Assembly: GCA_016647705.1 (NCBI GenBank)
Contig: CM028333.1
Coordinates: 9,808,616 to 9,872,615 of the forward strand
Origin: Eucommia ulmoides
Lineage: Eukaryota; Streptophyta; Magnoliopsida; Garryales; Eucommiaceae
DNA length: 64,000 nucleotides
Direction: 5' to 3'
The notes beneath the pieces are model-generated. The model searched no databases. It was given only the letters and a program-made list of their open reading frames with translations, and was not told where the DNA came from. Below are positions 37,041-49,101 of the stretch, piece by piece. The translations under genes were made by a program, and so were the position numbers. Positions within the stretch are counted from its first letter, which is position 1. Each line of letters opens with the position of its first letter.

Positions 37041-37810
37041 CAAAGTCTAATTAGTGAAAAATCCTTTTTATATTATTAGGTTTTGATTTAGTCCTTTAAG
37101 TTAGATTTCACTTCTGCTTTAATCCCGTATTGTAGGAATTGTAGAAATATTGTAAGGATTGTAGGGAGCCCTTAGTGAGTACATTCAAATTTTATAGTAA
37201 ATTATGTTACATATAACTAATGTTAGTTACAATTTCATAATTGTTACTTTTCACACATATTTAGATATTTTTTGTTATATGTATTTTAGTTACATGTTAC
37301 AATTACCTATATATGTATAATATTTTGTGACGTAACTGAAAAAATATCAATATTTTTAGTTACATATAAAAAACATGTAACTAAAACATTACATATTATT
37401 GGAACATGTAACTAAAAAATTAAACTTTTTAGTTATATATCAGAGACATATAATTAAAAAGTTATATATTATTGGAACATGTAATTGAAAAATATCAAAA
37501 TTTTTATTTACATATCAGAGATATGTAACTAAAAAGTTACATATAATTAATAACCTGTAACTAATTATATGTTTTTTCTGTAATTTTGTGACATCTAATA
37601 AATTTTTTACATGCAAAGTTGTTAAAAAAATAAAAATAAAAGTAGTTACTTGTAACTAATATAGTAATATTACACACAAAATAGTTACATGTAACTAGCG
37701 TGTGATTATCACGTGTGCAAGGCTTCCTCCTTTTTAAAACATATGGGACTAAATCAAATTTTTTTACCTCATCTAGGACTTTTGACCAATTAGGGCTTAA
37801 ATATAGGACC
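37041..37810. repeat. Nested foldback with ACATGTAACT tandem units
   Basis: Arms around 37045-37130 and 37720-37800 are inverted to each other (GATTTAGTCC and GGACTAAATC cores). Between them, about 37325-37555 holds three imperfect units of roughly 73 bp, each with GTAACTAAAA.. and TTTTAGTTAC words, so every unit is nearly palindromic. It lies inside the Pack-MULE and is probably a separate MITE. Confidence 0.5.
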
Positions 37811-37849
37811 TCCCACCCATTGTCCCAAAAGAAAAAGAAAAACAATATA

Positions 37850-38037
37850 TTTAAAAATGAAAAAAATATAAAACTACAACTTTACCCTCAAAATTCTATT
37901 AGTTTAGACGATTTTTTTTACAGAAAGACTAAATAAAAATATGTTGATACATAGAGGGTTTAAAATGAAACGCTCAAACGAAGTGGGATCACTTAGAAAT
38001 GTGTCAATAGTTAGAGAGTTTAAAATGTACTTTTCCC
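37850..38037 (-). repeat. Right TIR of the Pack-MULE
   Basis: Reverse complement partner of 35501-35686; the outer end is TTTTCCC at 38031-38037. Confidence 0.85.
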
Positions 38038-38406
38038 TTATATTTATTACAAATTAAATAGAGATTCAAATAAAATTTCATGCGCCGCACTATTTTCAAA
38101 TACATTCAAATAAATTCCTAGCGCAGTTTCGTTCTTACTGGTCCTGTAATCAAAACTGTAGGGTTGTGAGCCAGAGCTAAGTAGAATTTTAACCCCTCTA
38201 ATACGTGTATTTAATTAATACATAAATAAAACACATAAGCATGTTTCTCACATAATTTTCACATAATCATAATTATTTCGTAAAAATTAACAACTATAAT
38301 TCAACAACAATAATAACATAAATCTCACAATACAGAAATTAAATACAAATATTAAAAGAGTTAGAAATTCTACCTAAAACTCAAAGCCGAAATCCGAGTC
38401 AAGCGG

Positions 38407-39356
38407 TAGGTCCTTCCCCGAGGCGGTGAGTACTGGAACAGAAACTAAATTTTTTAAGGAAAAAGGAAATCGACAACCATTTCAAAACGGGTAACGTTTC
38501 TCGTTAAATTTTATAATTGTTAAATTTAACTACTAGCATCAAAATATTTCGTAACCGAATGATAAATTTTTTATAATAAAATATGGGGACGGGAATATTG
38601 TGAAACTTAGGGCCTACATTGCATGATTAGGTTATTTTAAATAGATTATTAATTTAGGTCCTATCACTATCGGGTTCGCAGGCACCGGAGTCTCGGTAAA
38701 GTGTAGTCAGTGAAAGTTTTGCGGAGCGAATAACCAGTTGAGTATACTCTCTTCTACATAAATTACAAATTGTATTTTCGTATATATTATGAAAAATGTG
38801 TTTATTTAAAAATGGATGAATTTGCAACTTATATAGATCAAGTGGTTTTGGATGTGTCGAAAAATATTTTGTGGATTACATTGGTTGGAAATGATTTGTT
38901 GAATCTAGTTGGTTTCTAAAAAGGGTGAAAAATGATTGTAGACCGAGTCGTTTGTTGTTGAGGTAGAAATTGATGTTGGATCCGATTACGCCATAGTATT
39001 TCTTCCCGAAAGGGATGTGAATTATCTGTTAGGCATAGTCTGGAAGAGTGTTGATTATCACTAGGCATAGTCCTACAGAGTATTTTTTATCTACTAGGCA
39101 TAGTCCGACAGAGCGTTGATTATCTGCCAGGCATAGTTTGGCAGAGTGTTGTTTATCTGCTAGGCATAGTCCTGCAACACGTTGTTTATCTGTTAGGCAA
39201 AGTCCGGCAGAACGTTGTTATGACCCGCTAGGAAGACAAATCCTACGGGTGTAGCGGTACCGTTGCAACTCCCGATTGTGAGGTTAAAACGATCATATGG
39301 CTAGTCGGAGGGTGGTGTAGTGTTTTGTCGGATACGGTGAACCGATTGAATAAACT

Positions 39357-39391
<35 letters not shown>

Positions 39392-39992
39392 CTTTATACT
39401 GGATTTGATGGATTGGTGTATCTATTATTTTGGTTGCGTTATACTATTTGGTTAGATATAGCATTCTGTTGGATTTTCACTGCTTGGTTGGAGTATTATA
39501 CATATATGAGTTTATTTTTGTAGTGATAGGAAACAGAGTTTTTTTCAGTGTGGTATGTGAATACAGTATTATTATTTAAAAAATGTGATGGTTGTATTAT
39601 TAATTGAAATATGGTATTTAAATTATTATTATACTTGATCCATACAAATATTTTTATTATGAAGACAATACACTGATAAAAATTTTGGTTTCAGGTGCAG
39701 CGGCTAGGAGTCGGTCCCCTACTAGCACTAGGTAGAGTCCTGCAGTAGTGTCGTTTGGGAGTGGGCTATCTGAGGCGAACCTGTGGGAGGTTTATCATTT
39801 CTATTTTGTTGTTACTATTTTTGGTTGTATATATATATTATGGGGCGGATATGTCCCAGTTGGGATAACGTTGTATAGTTGTATGCCTGTATATGTGTGG
39901 AATTTTCTGGTTGGTTGGTTGGTCGTTCAAGGGATGTCATGTCGACGTCACGTCGGCCCCAGGGTGACGGGTGTCCGGGGTGGGGTGTGGCA
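38407..39992 (+). repeat. 5' LTR (visible part) of second Tekay/Del fossil
   Basis: Matches 46107-47691 of the 3' LTR and ends GGGGTGTGGCA before the primer site. It contains six ~33-bp minisatellite units (39022-39218) and a 30-bp (AT)n run (39360-39389). The reading frame at 39748-40020 spans the LTR end and recurs at 47456-47689, so it is LTR sequence and not a gene. Confidence 0.85.
39022..39218 (+). repeat. LTR minisatellite, six units of 33 bp
   Basis: Units of the form TTATCTGCTAGGCATAGTCC followed by a GCAGAGCGTTG-type ending. Within a unit CTGCCAGG...TTGGCAG can pair, so each may fold into a small hairpin. The 3' LTR has five units. Confidence 0.9.
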
Positions 39993-39997
39993 ATTTG

Positions 39998-40010
39998 TGG
40001 TATCAGAACC
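39998..40010 (+). other. Primer-binding site of second Tekay/Del fossil
   Basis: TGGTATCAGAACC, tRNA-iMet type, five bases after the LTR end at 39992. Confidence 0.85.
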
Positions 40011-43000
40011 TAGGTTATAGATTCTGTAGACTTGCCAGTTGTCATGTCAGTAGAGGACCATAAAATAGGAAGACGTGCTAGTAGTTGTCTAGTCGGTAGG
40101 GGACTTTGAGATAGGATGTCAGTGGGTGATTTCGACACTCGTGTGGTAGTTATTTAACTAAATTAATTATTGTCGTTTCTTGGTTGGCTAGTTGGTTATT
40201 GAGATGAGAGCCCTAGGAGCGTGGGACCCTAGAGGTAGGTGGAACCCCCGAGGCAAGTGGAACCCCAAGAACAGAGTTATAGGATGCAATGGAGCTTGGC
40301 TATTGTTAAAAGAATTTTGCAGGCTACTGCCCAGTTGACAGATTAGCATGCGAGAATCATAGAAAGTCAAAAGGCCCAAAGTGATACTAATACATTGTAG
40401 GCAGTACGCTTAATGAGATTCAGGGAGTTGGACCCTCCGATTTTTACTAGAACGGCGGGTCCAGCTGATGCTGAGACTAGATTAGAGGTGTCGGCCACAT
40501 ATTCGAGGCTATGGGGATTGTTAACGATAGTCGAGTTCCCCTTGCCACTTTCCAATTGGGAGAAGAAGTTAAGCATTGGTGGGAAGAAATGAAGAGACTG
40601 ATTACCGGTTCTGGCAAGCAGATCACATGGTATCGTTTCGTTGTCGTGTTCAATGAGAAATATTTTCTTGAGTCTTATTGATTCCACATGGAAGAAGAAT
40701 TCATAGTGCTGAAACAAGGAAAATTTATTGTTTAACAATACGAAGTCAAATTTGATGCTTTATCCCGTTTTGCCCCTGATCTGGTAAAAACGGAAGAGGC
40801 AAAATGTAGAAGATTCCAGAAGAGACTTCATTTAGAGATTCATTCCCGATTGACAAGCAAGCAAATTAAGAGTTATGCAGAGTTGGTGAATACGACAAAA
40901 CTTGTGGAGAGAGACGTTCAGGAAGCCGCCGATAGTCGAGAGTAGTACAAAAAGAGCAGATTTGAGTCGTCCAATAGGTTTTCGGGTGGCACTTCACGAG
41001 GGGTGGTATCTCGACCGCCTGTTGCTCAGGCTCTATCATTTGGATAATCTGGTAGGAGCCGTGGTCCCCGGCAATCATACTCTGGGCGACAGCAGAGTGT
41101 ATCAGAATCAAGTGTTGATCCACAGAGACAGGGAAAGAGTCAGCCGTCTAGTCGAGCTGGGGTCGTTGGATGCTATCAGTGTGGGGCACCGGATCACTTC
41201 GTCAGAGACTGTCCCATGAGAGTACTGATATGCTTTCCTTATAATGAGCTGGGTCATATATCTACGAGTTGTCCTAAATTTGCTGCTAAATCTGTACCTC
41301 TTACAAGCAGTATGGGTAATGCTGGCCCTAGCACTGTCCAGGGGCGTGGTAGAGGATCTGCGGGTAGACCTCCGACGCGAGGCCATGTTTTTGCTACTAC
41401 TCGACAAGATGCCCAGGCTACTCCAAACGTGGTCACAGGTTTCATATCTTTATATGATAGAGATGCACGTGTACTTATTGATCTGGTTCTACTCATTCAT
41501 TTGTTTCGGCAACCTTCATGATGCATGTAGGCAAGTTTCCTATTTCTTTATCATATAATATTGTTATCTCTACTCAGGTGAGTGAGTCGGTATGGATAGA
41601 TAGTGTGTATAAAGACAGTCCGCTACGGATCGATGATAGGGAATTATTGGCGGATCTATTACCCCTGAGTATTCACGATTTCGATGTGATACTGGGTATG
41701 AATTTGCTATCTGGATATCATGTCACGGTGGATTATTTCAAGAAGGAAGTTATCTTTCGAATCTAAGGCGAGCCAGAGTTTGTATTCTTAGGGGATAGAA
41801 TCATTACCCCTGTTACCTTGATTTCAGTCCTGGAAGTTAGGAGGCTGCTAAAGAAAGGATGTCAAGGATATCTCGCGCATGTGGTTGACACCAATCAAAA
41901 AGAAGTTCAAGTGGCGGATATTCCAGTAATCAAAGATTTTTCTGATGTGTTTCTAGAAGAATTGTTGAGATTTCCAGTAGATGGGGAGATGGATTTCACG
42001 ATCGAGTTACTTCCAGGAACTGCTTCTATATCGATTCCGCCCTGTCGTATGGCGCCTACCGAGTTGAAGGAATTAAAGGTGCAATTGTAAGATTTATTAG
42101 ATCGTGGGTTTATCAGACCCAGTGTTTTCCCATGGGGAGCCCCAGTGTTGTTCGTAAAGAAGAAGGATGGCACGTTGAGAATGTGTATCGATTATCGACA
42201 ACTGAATAGGGTGACGATTCATAATAAATATCTGTTGCCTAGAATTGATGATTTGTTCGACCAGCAACAGAAGGCTAAAGTGTTTTCCAAGATAGATCTT
42301 CGATCAGGGTATCACCAATTGAAAGTCAGAGGCAGTGACGTGGCAAAAATGGCGTTCCGTACAAGATATGGACATTATGAATTTCTGGTTATGCCCTTCG
42401 GATTGACAAATGCTCCTACTGCTTTCATAGACTTGATGAATCGGATCTTCCAACCTTATCTAGATCAATTCATTATCCTGTTCATTGACGATATATTGAT
42501 TTATTCCCAAAGTAGAGAAGAGCATGCAGAGCATCTCCAAATTGTATTGTAGACGTTGCGGGAAAAGCGGTTGTATGGGAAACTTAGTAAATATGAATTT
42601 TGGTTAGATCATGTGGTATTTTTGGGGCATGTTATCTCAGGAGATGGTATTCAGGTGGTCCCAAAGAAAGTCGAAGCTGTTGTCCAATGGGAAAGACTGA
42701 AAAATGTGAGTGAAGTTCGAAACTTTTTAGGATTGGTGGCTTACTATCAATGGTTTGTGCAGGAATTTTCTGTCATAACTGCCCCGTTAACCCGATTGAC
42801 CCGCAAAGAGTCTAAGTTTGAGTGGACTGATAAATGTGAGCAGAGTTTCCAAGAGCTGAAAAGAAGGTTGATATCGTTGCCAATATTGTCCCTCCCGTCA
42901 GAAAGAAGTAGTTTCGTGATTTATAGCGACACGTCCTACCAAGGGCTGGGATGTGTTCTGATGCAACATGGTCATGTAATCGCATATGCATCATGGCAAT

Positions 43001-44657
43001 GAAGAACCACGAGCGTAATTACCCGACGCATAATTTGGAGCTGGTAGCGATTGTGTTCGCCCTAAAGATTTGGGGGCACTACTTGTATGGCGAGACTTGT
43101 GAAATATACACAGACCACCAAAGTTTGAAATATTTGTTTACCCAAAAGGATCTGAATCTAAGGCAAAGGCGTTAGTTAGAGTTGATTAAAGATTACGATT
43201 ACGCCATCTACTATTATCTAGGGAAGGCTAATGTTGTAGCGGATACGTTGAGTTGGAAATCAGCAGGTTCGGTCACACACATTTAATTTGTTCATACCAA
43301 TCTGTATGCTGAGTTGAGATCATTGCGAGTTCAGTTAGCGGTTGGTCAGACGGTAGCGTTGCTTGCGACATTGACTTTGAGGCCGACATTGATTGATCTT
43401 ATTATTAAAGCACAGAAGTCAGACGTACAATTGGAAAAGATTCAGGACAAAGTAAAAAATGGTCGCAGAGCTGATTATCATGTCGGGATAGTGATGAAGC
43501 TTTGATGGTTAGAAATAGACTGTGTGTGCCTGATGATGTCAATTTGAAAAGGGATATCTTGGAGGAAGCATATAGCTCAGCGTACGCGATGCATCCAAGC
43601 AGTACCAAAATGTATCGCGATTTATGAGAACATTATTGGTGGATCGGAATGAAATGAAAAATCGCAGAATTTGTTGTCAGGTGTCTTGTTTGTCAGCAAG
43701 TTAAGATTGAGCATCAACATCCAAGTGGGTTATTGTAGCCTCTACTAATTCTAGAGTGGAAGTGGAAGCATATCACGGTATATTTCATTTTGGGATTACC
43801 CCGTACTCAAAAGGGGCATAATTCCATCTGGGTGATCATTGATAGACTTACTAAGTCTGCCCATTTTCTGGCCGTAAAGACGACATACTCTCTAGATAAG
43901 TATGACTAACTGTATATTGATGAGATCGATAGGTTGCATGGCGCACTGGTTTCCATAATATCGGATAGAGATCCGAGATGTACTTCGAGGTTCTGGCCGA
44001 ATCTCTAGATTGTTTTGGGTACCAAGCTGAAATTTAGCACCGCTTTCCATCCTCAGACAGACGGATGGACAAACAGAGCGTACGATTCAGACATTGGAGG
44101 ATATGTTGAGGGGATGTGTTCTGGAATTTTCTGGTAGCTGGGATGATAATTTGCCATTGATGGAATTCGCCTACAATAACAGCTACCATTCGGTAATCGA
44201 GATGGCCCCGTACGAAGCGTTGTATGGCAGGAGGTGCAGGACTCTAGTTTGTTGGACCGAAGTAAGAGAAATGAAATTTTTGATTTCGGACATAGCCCAA
44301 CTGATAACAGACAAAGTAAAGGTGATTCGGAAAAAATTAAAAATTGCTCAGAGTCGACAAAAGAGTTATACAGACAAGCGTCGGTGGGAGTTAGAGTTTG
44401 ATGTGAGAGATCATGTGTTTTTGTGTATTTCTCCGTGGAAAGGCATAATGAGGTTCAGAAAGAAAGGAAAGTTAAGTCCAAGGTACATCGAACCATATGA
44501 AATTTTAGATCGGGTTGGCACGACGGCTTATAAACTTGTTTTACCGCCAGAGTTGTCTCGACTACACAACATTTTCAATGTATCGATGCTCCAAAAATAT
44601 GTGTCAGACCCTTCGCATGTGTTGACTTCGCAGCTGGTCGAATTGAAAGAAGATTGA

Positions 44658-44818
44658 CATACGTTGAGGAGCCAGTCCAAATCCTAAGCCGTAAGGACCA
44701 GGTGTTGCGGACGAAAATAATCTCATTAGTCAAAGTATTATGACGTAGTCATGCAGTGGAAGAAGCGACATGGGAGCGAGAGGACGAGATGAGGAACAAA
44801 TACTCGCAATTGTTCGGT
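44658..44818 (+). pseudogene. Chromodomain segment of second Tekay/Del fossil
   Basis: Follows the integrase C-terminal LHNIFNVSMLQKYV motif. The pieces TYVEEPVQILSRKDQVLR and AVEEATWEREDEM are typical of the Tekay/Del chromodomain tail, which directs integration toward chromatin in this clade. Fossil sequence. Confidence 0.8.
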
Positions 44819-44864
44819 TAAGGTAATAAAATTTCGGGACAAAATTTCTTTAGGAGGGAAGGGT

Positions 44865-47010
44865 TGTAAGACCTGAATTTTAGCACGTACGTCATTTTAG
44901 TTGCATTTTAAAGCAATTGGAAAAATACGGGGTAAAATTGTGTTAATTCATATTCAAATTAAAAATTTAGGGGTCAATTTGCAAATTTAGAAACACTTAT
45001 TCTAAACTTGGGATTCAAATTTTCATTCAAGTTATAAAATTAAATTTTTGAAGGGTGAAATTACAATTTAAGAAAAATCCAAAAAGCTTGAATTGGACTA
45101 AAATGAATAGTTAAAGAAATTAGGAGGCGAAAAGTGTAATTAAAATAAAAGATATTTTTTTTGTATATATACACACACACATATATATATATATATGCAT
45201 GTTGTGCGTGCGTGTGCCGTGAGCTCAACCGGAGACAAGAAATGATGAGAGAAGGGCGACGTGGCGTGAAAGAATCCAAAAAACTAATTCACAAAAACCC
45301 ATGCAATTAAATGATCCATAAAAATCGTGATCTCAAAGCTGGAAAAGAAGGAGAAAACGGAGGAGAAAAATCATAAATCTAGAGGGAGAGGGTCGTCGGA
45401 GCTGTGGTGATCACTGGTGGTGGTGGGTGTGTTCTTCTGCTTGTTTGGACGATTCCATGTGCGTGGGTACGGTTGGTCGTATGTGCTCTGTTTATTTTGT
45501 TGCCGTTTTGCGCGTCATCGGTGTGTGGGTGTGGGTGATCAATGGTGGTTGCATTCCTCTATTTTGAACCGGCGTGCAGGGGTGTGTGTGTGTGTGTGTG
45601 TGTTCTCTAATAATTTGCTGTGTGTAAGTGTGTGGAAGTTTTGTTGACAGTGGGTGTGGGTGTGTACTGCTGTGTGTGGTGTGTGTTCAGTTACTGAAGT
45701 GGGTAGAGATAGAGGGAAGTTCGCCGGCGAGAGTGATCGTCGTGTTTTGTGTTTCGTGGGTGTGTAGGTGTTGTGTTGTGGGGTGGTTTGATTAGACTTG
45801 TGTGGTGTATTGTTGGTAGAACGGGCTGTTGTGTAGGTGTGTTTTGGTCGTTGGTGAGGGGTGGTGAAAGAACCGCCGAAGTTAGTGAAGAAAAGAGAGA
45901 GAGAAGGGGATTGTTCTGATCAAAGCAGGAGCTGAACGAGGAAGACGATCGTTCACCTAGGCTGTGACGGCTTCGCCTAGGCGATGGAGCATCAAAACGC
46001 AAAGTAGAAAGAAATTGGAGTGGGTTTGCCTAGGCAGTGGGACGACGGCCTAAGTGGTGGCGCGTCAGTAAGCAAATCAAAGAAAAGAAGAAGCTTGTTC
46101 GCCGCGGCGGTGAGTACTGGAGTAGAAACTAAATTTTTTAGGGAAAAAGAAAATCGACAACCATTTCAGAACGGGTAACGTTTCTTGTTAAATTTTATGA
46201 TTGTTAAATTTAACTACTAGCATCAAAAAATTTCGTAACCGAATGATAAATTTTTCATAGTAAAATGCGGGGATGGGAAAATTGTGAAACTTAGGGCCTG
46301 TATTGTATGATTAGGTTATTTTTAATAAATTATTAATTTAGGCCCTATCACTATTGGGTTCGCAGGCACCGGAGTCTCGGTAGAGTATAGTCAGTGAAAG
46401 TTTTGCAGAGCGAATAACCAGGTAAGTATACTGTCTTCTATGTAAATTACAAATTGTATTTTCTTATATATTATGGAAAATGTGTTTCTTTAAAAATGGA
46501 TGAATTTACAACTTATATAGATCAAGTGGTTTTGGATGTGTGGAAAAATATTTTGTGTGGATTACGTTGGTTGGAAATGATTTGTTGAATCTAGTCGGTT
46601 TTAAAAAATGGTGAAAAATGATTGTAGACCGAGTCATTTGTTGTTGAGCTGGAAATTGATGTTGGATCTGATTACGCCATAGTATTTCATCCCAAAAGGG
46701 ATGTGGGTTATCTGTTAGGTATAGTCCGGTAGAGCGTTGATTATCTACTAGGCATAGAACTACAAAGCGTTGTTTATCTGCTAGGCATAGTCCGATAGAG
46801 CGTTGATTATCTGCTAGGCATAGTCATGCAGAGCGTTGTTTATCTGCTAGGCAAAGTCCGGCAGAGCGTTGCTATGACCCGCTAAGAAGGCAAATCCTAC
46901 GGGTGGTACAGTACCGTTTCAACTTCCGATCATGAGGTTAAAACGATTCTATGGCTAGTCGGAGGATGGTGTGGTGTTTTGTTGGATACGGTGAACCGGT
47001 TGAATAAACT

Positions 47011-47093
<83 letters not shown>

Positions 47094-47691
47094 TTATACT
47101 GGATTGGATGGATTGGTGTATCTATTATTTTGATTGCGTTATATTATTTGGTTAGATATAGTATTATGTTGGATTTTCACTGCTTGGTTGGAGTATTATA
47201 TATATATGAGTTTATTTCTATGGTGACAGGAAACATAGTTTTTTTTTAGTGTGGTATGTGAATATAGTATTATTATTTGAAAAATGTGATGGTTGTATTA
47301 TTAATTGAAATATGGTATTTAAATTATTATTATACTTGATCCATATAAATGTTTTTATTATGAAGACAATATACCGATAAAAATTTTGGTTTCAGGTGCA
47401 GCGGCTAGGAGTTGGTCCCCTATTGGTACTAGGTAGAGTCCTGCGGTAGTGTCGTTTGGGAGTGGGCTATCTAAGGCGAACCCGTGGGAGGTTCATCATT
47501 TCTATTTTGTTGTTACTATTTTTGGTTGTATATATATTCTGGGGCGGATGTGTCCCAATTGGGATAACGTTGTATAGTTGTATACATGTATATGTGTGGA
47601 ATTTTCTGGTTGGTTGGTTGGTCGTTCAAGGGATGTCATGTCGACGTCACGCCAGCCCCAGGGTAACGGGTGTCCGGGGTGGGGTGTGACA
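44865..47691 (+). repeat. 3' LTR (2827 bp) of second Tekay/Del fossil
   Basis: Starts TGTAAGACCTG after the polypurine tract TTAGGAGGGAAGGGT (44850-44864) and ends GGGGTGTGACA. It has five 33-bp minisatellite units (46708-46872), a 76-bp (AT)n run (47014-47089) and a GT-rich segment (45410-45700). Small frames inside (45417-45647, 47010-47249 and others) are low-complexity LTR sequence. The right flank is the Copia fossil at 47692. Confidence 0.88.
46708..46872 (+). repeat. LTR minisatellite, five units of 33 bp
   Basis: Same unit as 39022-39218 (TTATCTGCTAGGCATAGTCC...GCGTTG), one copy fewer than in the 5' LTR. Confidence 0.9.
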
Positions 47692-49101
47692 AACAATGTC
47701 CGGGCGGGTAATGGTTAGATAGACCAAACTACCAACAACAGTACGATATAAGGTAGGATTTGACAAAGGGGCACCATTAAAAGGTGAATAGAAAATATTC
47801 ACCTCTAGAGGAGTATCAACGATCCTAGTATCAGTAAGACAAGCACACTCGAGAATGTCGGCTTCATATTTAGACTGAGAGAGAATATAGTCTTTTGGAG
47901 AAAATGCTACTTTAATACTCAGAAAGTAGCTTAAAGCCTCCAATTGCAATCCCATCAACATCATCACCAGTAATAATCATGTCATCCACATATAAAGAGA
48001 GTAGAATACGGTTTGCAGTGGTACACTTTATAAACAAAGTGGAATCATGATTACTTAGGTGAAAACCAAGCGAAGTGATCACCGTAGAGAACTTCTCAAA
48101 CTAGGCTCAAGGGGCCTATTTAAGACCATATAGAGCTTTCTTGAGTTTGTAACCTTCTCCAAACTTATGAGCAACACGCGAATGAGGAGTTATGTAAATT
48201 TCTTATTGAAGATTTCCATTCAAGATGGCATTTTTAACATCCATTTGAGAAATATGCTACTGACGAACAGATGCAACGGTAATAAGAGTGCGAACAATTG
48301 TCATTTTTGCAACTGGAGTAAAAGTCTTCTCATAATCAATACCATATTGCTGAGAAAATCCCTTGGCAACTAAATGAGCTTTGTACCGCTCAACTGAACC
48401 ATAAGACTTTATTTTAATTTTGTACACCCAACGAGAACCAATTAGACTTTTACCAAGAGGTAAAAGGTACCAAATTCTATGTATCTGTCTTGTGTCAAGT
48501 AGAGAGTTCTTCAACCATAGCATGTTACCAAAGATGATCAAGCACTACCTCTTTATAGGATAAAGGCTTAGAGAGATAGTAAATAGAGGCTAAAAATAAA
48601 GCAAAAGAATTTGAATAGCAAGAGTAAACAAAATCTGGTATATGGGTGGACTTACGAATATGCTAAGGATAGCGATGAGGAGGATCTACAATTTGAGAAG
48701 ATTCTTGGTCGGCCGTCGGACTAGAAGTATCAATACCTACAGATCTACCAATATGAACATGAGGTCGAGATGCATGAGGTGTATCTATAGTGCATGGGTT
48801 TGGAGAAGATAAATTATCTGTGTCATTAGAGAAATGATCAATGGAAATGAGGTCAGATTTAGTCAAGTTGTATATGCTAGAAGGAATAGAGAAGAAAGGT
48901 ATATGCTCAAGAAACACAACATGATGGGACACATATAGTTTTTTCTGCAACTAGATCAAAATAACGATATCCCTTTTGTCCCTTACCATAGCCTAGAAAA
49001 ACACAAATGGCAGAATGAGGAGATAACTTACTCTACTCTCAGGCAAAGAACAAAACAAGTGAACCCAAATACTCTTAAAGAAGAATAATTGGGAGTATGA
49101 C

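Larger units (their letters stand above)
35501..38037. mobile_element. Mutator-like element (Pack-MULE) carrying pectate lyase sequence
   Basis: Terminal inverted repeats of about 185 bp: 35501-35686, starting GGAAAAAATACATTTTAAAC, pairs with the reverse complement of 37850-38037, starting GGGAAAAGTACATTTTAAAC. The 9-bp flanks ATATATATA and TTATATTTA agree at seven of nine bases, fitting a decayed Mutator target duplication. No transposase is present. The cargo is a pectate lyase fragment (35797-36267), a repetitive GGGTGG block (about 36790-36890), a purine-rich stretch, and a further nested inverted structure (37041-37810). Long TIRs plus captured host coding sequence define a Pack-MULE. 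Confidence 0.8.
35376..38406 (-). repeat. LTR fragment of a third family, split by a Mutator-like element
   Basis: The two pieces 35376-35500 and 38038-38406 match, in reverse, the LTR family seen at 49102-50543: TGTAACAACCC at 35376 corresponds to its CCGGGTCATGACA/GGGCCGTTACA end, and 38375-38406 to the AGGTAGAATTTCTAAC region. It lies across the integrase end of the CRM-like element on the left and the Tekay/Del LTR on the right. The Mutator-like element at 35501-38037 is inserted in it. Confidence 0.7.
38407..47691 (+). mobile_element. Ty3/Gypsy Tekay/Del-type chromovirus fossil (second copy)
   Basis: Parts in order: 5' LTR (visible 38407-39992), primer site 39998-40010, gag (about 40440-40945) with zinc knuckles (about 41171-41277, CYQCGAPDHFVRDC), protease (about 41450-41766), reverse transcriptase (about 42050-42760, [10 protein letters not shown]), RNase H (about 42900-43175), integrase (about 43500-44640), chromodomain (about 44658-44818), polypurine tract, and 3' LTR 44865-47691. 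The chromodomain, LTR start and protein motifs place it in the Tekay/Del clade. Short stretches of the two LTRs differ by about 5-7% by eye, which suggests an age of roughly two million years under commonly used plant rates. Broken, with about ten breaks. Confidence 0.88.

Noticed and set aside
39748-40020. 90-codon plus-strand frame, repeated at 47456-47689, as a possible small membrane protein
   Set aside because: It is present in both LTRs of one Gypsy element and overlaps the LTR end and primer site, so it is LTR sequence.
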